Shown one piece after another: positions 1 to 5,595 of a stretch of DNA of 7,843 nt. A program made the translations under genes and the position numbers. The notes under the pieces are model-generated. The model had not been told where the DNA came from, ran no database searches, and saw only the letters and a list, made by a program, of their open reading frames with translations. Origin of the DNA: Thermoplasmata archaeon (GTDB lineage Archaea; Thermoplasmatota; Thermoplasmata; Thermoplasmatales; Thermoplasmataceae); contig JAJZXP010000100.1 of the NCBI GenBank assembly GCA_021806345.1, forward strand, positions 1-7,843, written 5' to 3'. Position 1 is the stretch's first letter; every line of letters begins with the position of its first letter.

Positions 1-256
1 GCTTGTTCTGCTTTCCAAATTCTGCAAGTGAGAATGGCTGGTCAACGCTTATTCCTACTACTTTTGCATCAAGGTTATTGAATGCGGCCATTGAATCCCT
101 GAAGGTGCACATTTCCTTTGTGCAAACTGATGTGAAAGCTCCTGGGAAGAATGCCAGGACAGTCTTATGGCCCTGATAATCTGAAAGTTTCTTTTCCTTG
201 AGTGCTGAATCTAATGCCTTGAATTCTGGTGCTTTTTCTCCTACTTTTACTGACAT
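1..256 (-). CDS. Peroxiredoxin, BCP/AhpC-TSA type (partial, C-terminus beyond left edge)
   Basis: The 85 complete visible codons encode the N-terminal part of a thiol peroxidase that reduces hydrogen peroxide and organic peroxides in the cytoplasm. After a short start (MSVKVGEKAPEF) comes the thioredoxin-fold segment with the peroxiredoxin active-site pattern PxxxTxxC, seen as FFPGAFTSVC. Cys45 is the expected peroxidatic cysteine. A second cysteine, Cys50, lies five residues on, the same spacing as the Cys45/Cys50 pair of E. coli Bcp, so an atypical 2-Cys (BCP-like) mechanism is likely. The downstream VVGISVD segment is the usual strand of the fold. The ATG at 256-254 is supported by an AGGTGA Shine-Dalgarno four bases upstream. 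The gene is divergent from dph6. The subfamily is inferred from the cysteine spacing, because the C-terminal half, including the conserved Arg, is outside the window. Confidence 0.93.
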   Translation of the reverse strand, partial: MSVKVGEKAPEFKALDSALKEKKLSDYQGHKTVLAFFPGAFTSVCTKEMCTFRDSMAAFNNLDAKVVGISVDQPFSLAEFGKQNK

Positions 257-260
257 TTTT

Positions 261-266
261 TCACCT
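261..266 (-). promoter_or_regulatory. Shine-Dalgarno of the peroxiredoxin gene
   Basis: On the minus strand AGGTGA lies four bases before the ATG at 256. It matches the anti-SD end of archaeal 16S rRNA and fixes this start. It implies a leadered mRNA, unlike the usp and probable dph6 transcripts nearby. Confidence 0.7.
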
Positions 267-302
267 GCCTGGCTATTGCTTGAACGTATAAAACTATAAT
301 GA

Positions 303-313
303 CTATAATTTAG
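303..313 (-). promoter_or_regulatory. Candidate TATA box of the peroxiredoxin gene
   Basis: The minus-strand sequence CTAAATTATAG is TATA-like. With the usual archaeal distance of about 26 nt it would start transcription near 282, giving a leader of about 26 nt that includes the SD. A second candidate, AGTTTTATACG at 285-295 (minus), would leave almost no leader and cut into the SD, so it is less likely. Confidence 0.4.
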
Positions 314-520
314 CACACAATTTCCTCAATGGTTGGGCATCCATGAAATAAGTGTTGCTACTCTCTGATGTAACTCTTCAGCGGAGTTGACTTCCTTTTA
401 TCCAATGGCAAATGAAAGTAGTTGTGAATTTTGCCTAAATACAGATTTAATTGCACTTGGTATTTCCATGTGATAGTTATCCTTGTTTTGCAGTTTAACA
501 GATTATACAGGTTTGACAGA

Positions 521-530
521 TTAAATATTA
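521..530 (+). promoter_or_regulatory. Candidate TATA box of dph6
   Basis: TTAAATATTA is centred about 32 bases before the ATG at 557. Transcription would start about 26 nt downstream, near 551-552, giving a leader of only a few bases. No SD precedes this ATG, which fits a nearly leaderless mRNA and supports the start at 557 over the upstream in-frame ATG at 431. Confidence 0.5.
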
Positions 531-556
531 AACAAAGCCATTATAGCTTACTGATC

Positions 557-1201
557 ATGAAAACACTGGCACTCTTATCAGGAGGCAAAGATTCCTTCCT
601 TTCCGCACAGATAGCAATGGAACAGGGTTATGATGTTGCAGCTGCTTTGACAGTAATACCGGAGGAATTTTCACTGATGTTTCACTATCCCAATGCAGCT
701 AAAGCAGAAATGGTTGCTTCCCTTCTTGGAGTACCATGGTTCACTACATCTGAAGATAAATTTGCTGAAACTTTAGAGGATTATGTTAAACAGGGGTTTA
801 AGGCAATAACTGTTGGTGCTATTGCATCAGAGTACCAGAAAACAAGAGTCGAAAAATTGTGCACAAGATTGGGAATCATGTCGTGTATACCCCTCTGGAG
901 AAAGGACCAGAAATTCATTCTGAAAGAATTACAGCTAAGGGGAATCGAGGCCATGATTGTGTCTGTGTCAGCAGAGGGTTTCACTGAAAATGACCTTGGC
1001 CGCATAATTGATGAGGAATACATCGAAGAACTTGAAAAGAAGAACAGCAAGTACGGAATCAATATTTCAGGAGAAGGTGGAGAATACGAGACTTTTGTTG
1101 TCTCTGCAAGAGGTATGGGTGAGCTCGAAATACGTGATTCAAGAAAAATATGGGAAGGTTCTCATGGATATCTGCTTCTTGAAGATGTAGTGAAGAAATG
1201 A
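557..1201 (+). CDS. dph6: Diphthine--ammonia ligase (Dph6-type PP-loop ATPase)
   Basis: The protein (214 aa) belongs to the ATP-binding PP-loop family that performs the last step of diphthamide synthesis: ATP-dependent amidation of diphthine on the target histidine of elongation factor aEF2. Visible hallmarks are the N-terminal PP-loop SGGKDS at residues 8-13, FHYPN at 42-46, VGAIASEYQKTRVE at 86-99, PLW at 112-114, and the C-terminal NISGEGGEYETF near 169-180, which is characteristic of archaeal and eukaryotic Dph6. The length is normal for the archaeal enzyme. The frame is open upstream to an ATG at 431, but those 42 residues precede the PP-loop that normally sits at the extreme N-terminus. 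A TATA box at 521-530 also lies inside that extension, so ATG 557 is chosen. The gene stands alone. Other PP-loop enzymes are unlikely given the EGGEYET motif. Confidence 0.92.
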   Translation: MKTLALLSGGKDSFLSAQIAMEQGYDVAAALTVIPEEFSLMFHYPNAAKAEMVASLLGVPWFTTSEDKFAETLEDYVKQGFKAITVGAIASEYQKTRVEKLCTRLGIMSCIPLWRKDQKFILKELQLRGIEAMIVSVSAEGFTENDLGRIIDEEYIEELEKKNSKYGINISGEGGEYETFVVSARGMGELEIRDSRKIWEGSHGYLLLEDVVKK

Positions 1202-1353
1202 TATCGATCTTTCCAATAATTTAAAACCCATAAAATGGATGAAAATCAAACAATTTTCCAGATCAGAGGATAATGATTTAATTACCATCCATATAATGTT
1301 TTACACCACTAAAGAATAATCTAACTAATAGGAACCAAGGAACAGTTATCCTC

Positions 1354-1371
1354 CCTTTTAAAGGAACTCGT
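1354..1371. repeat. Dyad/direct repeat, copy 1 (CCTTT-T-AAAGG followed by AACTCGT)
   Basis: CCTTTTAAAGG is a palindrome with 5-bp arms and one central base, followed directly by AACTCGT. The 16 bases from 1356 match those from 2370 at 15 positions. The one mismatch, in the right arm, is balanced by a change in the left arm of copy 2, so both copies keep their symmetry. The pair brackets the AT-rich interval containing the membrane/PKD-like gene. Function is unknown: a protein-binding site, a terminator-like element and a mobile-element footprint are all possible. Confidence 0.5.
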
Positions 1372-1396
1372 GAAACAGTGAAGTTTGAGTAACCGA

Positions 1397-1520
1397 AAAA
1401 ATTATTTATATACAATATAAAAAGAAAGGGATTTGGATAATTGATTAAGAAGGATATGCTTGACTTTAGTAAAGGATAATCATGTATATGAGGGTAGCAA
1501 TTTGTAGTACCTTATAATTG
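1397..1520 (+). pseudogene. Possible decayed copy of the 5' end of the gene at 1653
   Basis: AATTGATTAAGAA at 1439-1451 is identical to 1651-1663, so the TTG start codon of the downstream gene aligns with TTG at 1441. Upstream, TTTGGATAATTG resembles the TTTGGAGGTAATTAAATTG around the real SD, and a strong TATA box precedes both. Downstream, gapped similarity continues through TATG, AGG, TTGT, TACC and ATAATTG (ending at 1520 here and 1719 in the gene). From TTG 1441 the frame closes after 12 codons. I read this as a duplicated and degenerated gene start. The alternative is a chance match in AT-rich DNA, or a tiny leader peptide. Confidence 0.3.
1400..1411 (+). promoter_or_regulatory. Strong TATA-like element without an assigned gene
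   Basis: The sequence TTATTTATATAC follows an A-run (a possible BRE) and is one of the best TATA matches in the window. It would start transcription near 1431, yet no convincing gene follows until 1653. It may be the relic promoter of the decayed copy, a second distal promoter for the 1653 gene with a leader of about 220 nt, or the promoter of a small RNA. Confidence 0.35.
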
Positions 1521-1591
1521 ATATGAAAATTTATTGATCTCGTCCATTCTTAAAAGTAAGTACCAATCAATTATATTTTCCCAAAAAAGAA

Positions 1592-1604
1592 AAATTTATA
1601 TTTT
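1592..1604 (+). promoter_or_regulatory. TATA box of the membrane/PKD-like gene
   Basis: AAATTTATATTTT lies behind an A-rich, BRE-like stretch (from 1583) and is centred about 55 bases before the TTG start at 1653. The predicted transcription start near 1624 gives a leader of about 29 nt carrying the SD at 1640-1645, so promoter and SD agree. Confidence 0.55.
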
Positions 1605-1628
1605 GTAATTAGTAAAACAATTACAAAA
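1601..1628. promoter_or_regulatory. Perfect 10-bp inverted repeat at the predicted transcription start (operator candidate)
   Basis: TTTTGTAATT at 1601-1610 and its exact reverse complement AATTACAAAA at 1619-1628 are separated by 8 bases. The element overlaps the downstream edge of the TATA box and the predicted start site, the place where archaeal repressors commonly block RNA polymerase recruitment. It is therefore a candidate operator for a dimeric regulator. The composition is AT-only apart from one G/C pair, so some of the symmetry could be compositional. Confidence 0.45.
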
Positions 1629-1639
1629 AATTAATGTTT

Positions 1640-1645
1640 GGAGGT
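1640..1645 (+). promoter_or_regulatory. Shine-Dalgarno deciding the TTG start at 1653
   Basis: GGAGGT is a perfect anti-SD match and lies seven bases before the TTG at 1653. The longer reading from TTG 1638 would place the SD inside the coding sequence and has no SD of its own, so 1653 is preferred. Confidence 0.75.
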
Positions 1646-1652
1646 AATTAAA

Positions 1653-2330
1653 TTGATTAAGAAATTGATAATAGTTGGATTTATATTAGCTATGGCAGGT
1701 GTTGTGACTACCATAATTGGGTTGCAGCAAGTATCATACTATACCGGTATTGGGGCATTGTCAGCATTTACTAGTGAGACACAATTCACATTCAATTATG
1801 CGGTGGCAATACTGTTGGAATATTGGGGGATAGCATTGCTTATAACCAGTGCCATCTTATTATTCGTTGCGGTTTTCCCATTTGATAATAAATTAACTTG
1901 GAACCGCAGTACAAAGGCAGGTTTGACAGTCCTGGTAATAGTATTCCTGGTTGGATTATCATTTACAGGGGTGGCACTATACTCGGTCTCACCTATATCG
2001 CACTCACCGCTAAAAGTTAAAGTAACCGATTCAGGCAGCTCATTTAAATCGACTACGTCTGTGACTGTGAATTATAATGCATCGGCAACAGGTGGTTGGG
2101 GTGGGAACTCTTACTCTTGGAACATACAAGGAACTTCATTCAACGATGTTAGTTTCAATGAGAAAGGTTCAAGCTCAAAGACACTCACTGTAACTTACGA
2201 CACCTCTCAGATGAATCCATCTAATTTTTTCCCAGCGGACTCAAAGGAGACGTTTATAGTAACAGTTCAAGTAACTGACCAAGAAGGAAACACTGCTTCA
2301 TATAACGTAACCACCCAATTGAGCTATTGA
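1653..2330 (+). CDS. Unrecognised membrane protein with three helices and a PKD/Ig-like outer domain
   Basis: I do not recognise this 225-residue protein. It starts MIKKLIIVGF and has three hydrophobic segments at about 4-24, 49-75 and 89-111. Lys3/Lys4 and the 80-88 loop (K, R, K) should face the cytoplasm by the positive-inside rule, which places residues 118-225 outside. That outer part is Ser/Thr/Asn-rich and ends in the pattern FIVTVQVTDQEGNTASYNVT, which resembles the last strands of PKD or related Ig-like beta-sandwich domains. Sequons at N142 (NAS) and N218 (NVT) are compatible with surface glycosylation. There are no cysteines and no catalytic motif. The start is TTG 1653, after a perfect SD. 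It has its own promoter, is AT-rich compared with its neighbours and is not in an operon. A surface, adhesion or cell-envelope role is only a guess from the domain layout. Confidence 0.85.
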   Translation: MIKKLIIVGFILAMAGVVTTIIGLQQVSYYTGIGALSAFTSETQFTFNYAVAILLEYWGIALLITSAILLFVAVFPFDNKLTWNRSTKAGLTVLVIVFLVGLSFTGVALYSVSPISHSPLKVKVTDSGSSFKSTTSVTVNYNASATGGWGGNSYSWNIQGTSFNDVSFNEKGSSSKTLTVTYDTSQMNPSNFFPADSKETFIVTVQVTDQEGNTASYNVTTQLSY

Positions 2331-2360
2331 AAATATTTAGTTAATAGCATATCATCTACC

Positions 2361-2373
2361 TTTCTTTCTTTTT
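2361..2373 (+). terminator. Pyrimidine/T-rich terminator candidate after the membrane/PKD-like gene
   Basis: The run TTTCTTTCTTTTT begins 30 bases after the stop at 2330. Archaeal RNA polymerase terminates at T-rich non-template tracts, so this is a reasonable 3' end for the gene. It overlaps the left arm of the dyad at 2365-2380. Confidence 0.4.
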
Positions 2374-2385
2374 AAAGAAACTCGT
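2365..2385. repeat. Dyad/direct repeat, copy 2 (TTTCTTT-TT-AAAGAAA followed by CTCGT)
   Basis: TTTCTTT (2365-2371) and AAAGAAA (2374-2380) form a perfect 7-bp dyad with a 2-base centre, followed by CTCGT. It lies 34 bases after the stop of the membrane/PKD-like gene and matches copy 1 at 1354-1371, with compensating arm changes. Confidence 0.5.
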
Positions 2386-2472
2386 ATAAGACATAATTTA
2401 AGTAGAAACACTTATTGGCATCCCACAAAATCTAATTATTTTATGACTCTTTATTCTTATAAGATTCACATA

Positions 2473-2490
2473 CAACAAATGTTGGAAAAA
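2473..2490 (-). terminator. Weak terminator candidate for the purB-winged helix operon
   Basis: About 34 bases beyond the stop at 2524, the minus strand reads a five-T run (2490-2486), followed by a small perfect dyad CAACA/TGTTG (2473-2477 and 2480-2484). A T-run alone can terminate archaeal transcription. The order, T-run before dyad, is not that of a bacterial intrinsic terminator. Confidence 0.22.
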
Positions 2491-2523
2491 TATGCAAAAG
2501 TGGTTATAGAAGAATATGGGACT

Positions 2524-3111
2524 CTAATCCAGGGTTGTCTGCGTACCTTCCTGGTCCGGCATAATATATCTCTTAACATCCAGGCTGATTGAAACGAGGT
2601 CTTTTAGCATCATCAGGAGCTTATGGTTGTCCCGACCTTCAGGTTCCATCATAATATTGTTCTGGGGAATTTTTATCCCCTGTTCATTCAGTTTTGCGAT
2701 GTATTCAAGCCTTCTTTGAGGAACTACTGTCTTGTATTTTCTTGGTAGATCTACATTGCACCGCTCTATCTCCCTCACAAATATTGGCCTGTTGAAGATA
2801 AAGTACAGTAATTCCAGAGCATGATCGCCCGTTGATTCTGGATATAGCTTTCTTGATGCTATACCTGCCAGTTCATAGATATCCTTTCCGGGAATGCTCT
2901 GAATTGAATAAATCAGGGAAGGTTTGATCTCCTTTTCCCTGAGGATTCCCATGTCTACCATGGCCCGCAGATATCCAGTGAGGACGAGCCTGTGTGTATT
3001 AACACCCTTAGATTCAAGTGATTTTTGCAGGCCGGATATGGATTTTTCTTCTTCCACAAGTTCTGAAATTATATCCTCTTTGAGTGTTTTCTGCGTATTG
3101 AGATTATTCAT
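2524..3111 (-). CDS. Winged helix-turn-helix-like protein encoded with purB, function unknown
   Basis: I do not recognise a named family for this 195-residue soluble protein. Residues about 9-70 look like a winged-helix DNA-binding domain: a helix at 9-21, a second helix at 25-35, a longer candidate recognition helix at 38-56 (THRLVLTGYLRAMVDMGILR), then a wing-like LIYSI strand. The remainder is charged and largely helical, with a basic DLPRKYKTVVPQRRLEY stretch near 121-137 and only one cysteine, so no zinc site is evident. The ATG at 3111 lies one base after the purB stop, with GGGAG 9 nt upstream. An in-frame start at 3195 would lie inside purB and encode a sequence that is only purB read in another frame, so it is rejected. 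Close coupling implies cotranscription with purB. A regulatory role, perhaps in purine metabolism, is inferred from the fold and position alone. Confidence 0.85.
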   Translation of the reverse strand: MNNLNTQKTLKEDIISELVEEEKSISGLQKSLESKGVNTHRLVLTGYLRAMVDMGILREKEIKPSLIYSIQSIPGKDIYELAGIASRKLYPESTGDHALELLYFIFNRPIFVREIERCNVDLPRKYKTVVPQRRLEYIAKLNEQGIKIPQNNIMMEPEGRDNHKLLMMLKDLVSISLDVKRYIMPDQEGTQTTLD

Positions 3112-3112
3112 T

Positions 3113-4474
3113 TCATGCTGCTCCCAGGGCACTCCTTCTGATCCTCTCAGACTGTTCCAGAACCACAGTGCATATTTTGTCGGAACGGCCAACAAAACTG
3201 ATTGGATCTTTTATTGCATCAACTTTCTCCTTAGAAAGCTTTGCCAATATTCCCATGTCATCAAGGCTCTTAAGAAGAGAGGTATGATTTTTGTATGCCC
3301 TCATGGAGGCTTCGCGGATCATTTCATGTGCCTCTTGCCTTGGTATGCCGTTAAGTGTGAGTTCCGAAACAAATCTTTCCGATAGAACAAAATCGTCGGA
3401 TGTGAGGTTTCTTAGCATGTTTTCCTTCTTTACGACCAGACCAGAGAATACTTTTGTCATTTTCACCAGCACATGATCAGTAAGAATGCAACTGTAAGGG
3501 ATTGAAAACCTTTCTGAAGCACTATTTGTTAAATCCCTTTCATGCCAGGTAACAGCTGCTTCATATTCAGGTAGTATGAGACTCCGGACAAGTCTTGACA
3601 GACTCACAATGTTTTCAGAATTGATTGGGTTGACTTTGCTTGGCATAGAACTTGATCCAACCTGCTTGGAAGCGTCAAAGTACTCAGATACCTCGTCTAT
3701 TTCAGGTCTCTGAAGATTCCTTATTTCCGTTGCAAATTTTTCCAGAGATGTTACAACACCACTGAAAATCTGAAGGAGTTCCACATACCGGTCCCGGTTA
3801 ACAATCTGTGATGAGGCAACTTCGGCACTTATGCCGAGGATTTCCATCACTCTGTCCTGGAGTTCCAGTGCCCCCTCACCAAGTGAAGCACCAGTCCCAA
3901 CAGGGCCCATTATTTTACCGGCGATAACACGTGATTTTGCCTGTACAGCCCTTTCAATGTGTCTGTTCAACTCTGCAAGATATACTGCCATTTTCAAACC
4001 GAATGTTACAGGACTGGCATGCTGGCCATGGGTTCTGCCAAGCATTACACTTAGTCTATGCTCATCAACTAGTTTCATCATTGATTTCTGAAGATCGATC
4101 AGGTCCTCAATGAAATATGAATAGAAGTCCCTAATCTGAACAGCTGTTGCAGTATCTATAATGTCATTGGAGGTAACCCCGAAGTGAACATATTTCTGGC
4201 CAGCTGTGCATTGCTCAGAAAGTGCTCTGACAATGGCCATTACATCGTGTTTGATCTCGTTCTCAATTTCCTTGACCCTTTCAACCTTCACCAGATTTGA
4301 GTCTACTACACTCTGGATGTCAAGAAAAGCTTCCTTTGGGATAATGTTGAATTCGGCCTGGGCTTGTGCAAGAGTTTCCTCCACCTTGAGCATGTACCTT
4401 AACTTTGCTTCCTCTGTGAAAATAGCCTTTACTTCATCCCTTCCGTACCGATATTCAATTGGAGAAACTGACAC
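3113..4474 (-). CDS. purB: Adenylosuccinate lyase
   Basis: PurB (453 aa, a normal family length) is a cytoplasmic homotetramer of the fumarase/aspartase superfamily. It releases fumarate twice in purine synthesis: from SAICAR to give AICAR, and from adenylosuccinate to give AMP. Conserved stretches are visible in order: KHDVMA (75-80), HFGVTSNDIIDTA (97-109), GRTHGQHASPVTFG (146-159) with the catalytic His149, and the superfamily signature GSSSMPSKVNP (273-283), whose flexible serine loop supplies the catalytic base. The N-terminus VSPIEYRYG is what archaeal PurB proteins start with. The start is GTG 4474. No in-frame ATG, GTG or TTG occurs between it and the upstream stop near 4550, and the ATG at 4482 is out of frame. 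The winged-helix gene follows after one base. No truncation or missing key residue was seen. Confidence 0.96.
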   Translation of the reverse strand: MSVSPIEYRYGRDEVKAIFTEEAKLRYMLKVEETLAQAQAEFNIIPKEAFLDIQSVVDSNLVKVERVKEIENEIKHDVMAIVRALSEQCTAGQKYVHFGVTSNDIIDTATAVQIRDFYSYFIEDLIDLQKSMMKLVDEHRLSVMLGRTHGQHASPVTFGLKMAVYLAELNRHIERAVQAKSRVIAGKIMGPVGTGASLGEGALELQDRVMEILGISAEVASSQIVNRDRYVELLQIFSGVVTSLEKFATEIRNLQRPEIDEVSEYFDASKQVGSSSMPSKVNPINSENIVSLSRLVRSLILPEYEAAVTWHERDLTNSASERFSIPYSCILTDHVLVKMTKVFSGLVVKKENMLRNLTSDDFVLSERFVSELTLNGIPRQEAHEMIREASMRAYKNHTSLLKSLDDMGILAKLSKEKVDAIKDPISFVGRSDKICTVVLEQSERIRRSALGAA

Positions 4475-4774
4475 AAAGCCATATTGGATCGCTTCACTAA
4501 AAGTTTTTGAACAATGGTTATTCCATAAGGTTCGGGAGAGCGTAATTCAACTGTGTTTTGTCTGACGCATGCAATATATGTACGGATGTAATTTTCACTC
4601 AGATGGATATAACTAGATAATGAGTGTCATCCAACAGGCATATTCATTATTTGTTAACAGGACAGTAAAGGGAATATATATGATTTATCAATAATGCATA
4701 ATACAATACAAATTCATTTTTGTCTCCAAAGTTAAAACAAAAGCTTATTTATCAATTTCTGATTATATTTAACT
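4475..4774. other. Divergent intergenic region between purB and the usp gene
   Basis: This 300-base AT-rich spacer carries the two divergent promoters. Toward purB the best candidate is a weak minus-strand AACTTTTAG around 4499-4507, about 28 nt before the GTG, which would give a leaderless mRNA. Toward usp the promoter is clear and listed separately. The middle (4561-4740) has no convincing ORF, RNA gene or long repeat. Confidence 0.55.
4743..4753 (+). promoter_or_regulatory. TATA box of the usp gene (leaderless transcript)
   Basis: GCTTATTTATC follows an A-rich BRE-like stretch and is centred about 27 bases before the ATG at 4775. This spacing puts the transcription start at or next to the start codon. 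No SD is present, which agrees with leaderless translation. Confidence 0.6.
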
Positions 4775-5593
4775 ATGCTTGAGTCTTCCAGAGCCTACCT
4801 TTTAAAATTTGACCGTGCAATTGTGCCGATGGCGAAAGGAGACCGTTCAAGAGTGGTTCTGGACCTGGCATTTTCACTCTCGGATGTATATAATACCGAA
4901 ATAACAGCTCTAACTGTAAAGGAAGAGTTGAAAGAGGTCACCTGGAGCGATAAGGTAAATGTCATCATAAATGCATATAGGGATGGAAAAGACAGAAATA
5001 TCAAGGTAATTCCCAAAGTAAAGACTTCCAGGAGCGTCCGGCAAGGCATTGTGGATGAGACAAGCAATAAAAACTACGATCTAATTCTTCTGGGCACATT
5101 CAAGCGATCTCTTCTTTCAGGATCGCTGTTTGGAGGAATCGGTGACTATGTCATCAAGAATTCAACAATTCCTACAGCAGTTTTCAGCATAAAAGGGAGT
5201 CACTACCCATATAGGAAAATACTAGTTCCAATAAGTGAAACTCTTAACACAAGGGCATCTGTTTCTCTGGCCATTCACATAAAGAAGGCCCTTGGTGCGG
5301 ATCTTGTCCTTGCAGACCTGAGGAAATATGACAAAAAACGAACACATGGTTTCTCCACACTTTTCGACAGGATGGGCGAATTGATCTCAATTTATGGGGA
5401 AAACATAACAGTTGTGAGACCAAGCTTCTCCACCAACCTGGTTGATGAAATGAATGTAATTTTGAGGGACCAGAAACCGGATCTTCTCGTGTTCGGCGTA
5501 TCTGAATCAAAAAATGGTAAAGTGAGATTCAATACTCAGATGAAGACTCTTGTAAAATCCACCAACCAGGACATTGTAGTACTTAAAAAATAA
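4775..5593 (+). CDS. Universal stress protein with two tandem UspA domains
   Basis: The 272-residue soluble protein contains two Usp (Rossmann-like) domains. Domain 1 spans about 12-139, with the first strand FDRAIVPMAKGDRS and a phosphate-loop-like segment LLGTFKRSLLSGSLFGGIGDYVI near 105-127. Domain 2 spans about 146-271, beginning YRKILVPIS. In domain 2 the region equivalent to the ATP loop (FGVSESKNGKVRFNTQMK) lacks the glycines, so only domain 1 looks able to bind nucleotide. Domain 1 itself departs from the strict Gx2Gx9G(S/T) pattern and looks more like the variant found on transporter-linked Usp domains. It has no membrane helix or kinase part. Its stop is two bases from the kdpC stop on the other strand. 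USP domains occur in bacterial KdpD sensors, so a role with the potassium pump is plausible but unproven. The start is fixed by the leaderless promoter. Confidence 0.9.
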   Translation: MLESSRAYLLKFDRAIVPMAKGDRSRVVLDLAFSLSDVYNTEITALTVKEELKEVTWSDKVNVIINAYRDGKDRNIKVIPKVKTSRSVRQGIVDETSNKNYDLILLGTFKRSLLSGSLFGGIGDYVIKNSTIPTAVFSIKGSHYPYRKILVPISETLNTRASVSLAIHIKKALGADLVLADLRKYDKKRTHGFSTLFDRMGELISIYGENITVVRPSFSTNLVDEMNVILRDQKPDLLVFGVSESKNGKVRFNTQMKTLVKSTNQDIVVLKK

Positions 5594-5595
5594 TT

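Larger units (their letters stand above)
257..556. other. Divergent intergenic region between peroxiredoxin gene and dph6
   Basis: These 300 bases hold the promoters of both divergent genes. Besides the TATA candidates listed separately, they contain a tandem CTATAAT heptamer (294-300 and 303-309) and a short imperfect dyad, AACTC/GAGTT, at 372-376 and 384-388. The frame of dph6 stays open back to 431, but this stretch has no Dph6 similarity. No RNA gene or other convincing coding sequence was seen. Confidence 0.6.
1202..1652. other. Long AT-rich intergenic region upstream of the membrane/PKD-like gene
   Basis: About 450 bases without a convincing gene, clearly more AT-rich than the surrounding coding DNA. 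It contains a dyad (1354-1371), a strong TATA-like element with no gene behind it (1400-1411), a stretch resembling the 5' end of the next gene (about 1397-1520), and the promoter, inverted repeat and SD of that gene (1592-1645). No terminator for dph6 is obvious beyond short T-runs near 1253-1257. No tRNA-like fold was recognised. Confidence 0.6.

Noticed and set aside
372..388. AACTC/GAGTT dyad in the peroxiredoxin-dph6 spacer as a peroxide operator
   Set aside because: Arms are only five bases long with an odd spacer, and it lies about 60 bases upstream of the best peroxiredoxin TATA candidate. It is too weak to claim as an operator.
781..1062. Minus-strand ORF of 93 codons inside dph6
   Set aside because: It lies wholly opposite a gene with clear Dph6 motifs, and its product is Ser-rich and low in complexity, as expected of a shadow frame.
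1008..1190. Plus-strand ORF of 60 codons inside dph6
   Set aside because: Alternative frame within conserved dph6 sequence, with no promoter, SD or recognisable product.
1202..1652. tRNA, CRISPR array or IS element in the long intergenic region
   Set aside because: No cloverleaf-like sequence, no regularly spaced repeats, and no transposase or terminal inverted repeats were found. The two flanking dyads alone do not define a transposon.
3112..3195. 28-codon N-terminal extension of the winged-helix gene
   Set aside because: It overlaps the purB 3' end in another frame. The ATG at 3111, one base after the purB stop, is the natural start.
2924..3385. Plus-strand ORF of 153 codons across the purB/winged-helix junction
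   Set aside because: It is antisense to two well-supported genes, and its Ser/Cys-rich product has no motif.
4206..4565. Plus-strand ORF of 119 codons opposite the purB start
   Set aside because: Antisense to the conserved N-terminal third of PurB, without a promoter or SD.
5244..5510. Minus-strand ORF of 88 codons inside usp
   Set aside because: Shadow of the usp gene; the residue make-up (many Arg, Pro, Trp, His) is atypical and no motif is present.
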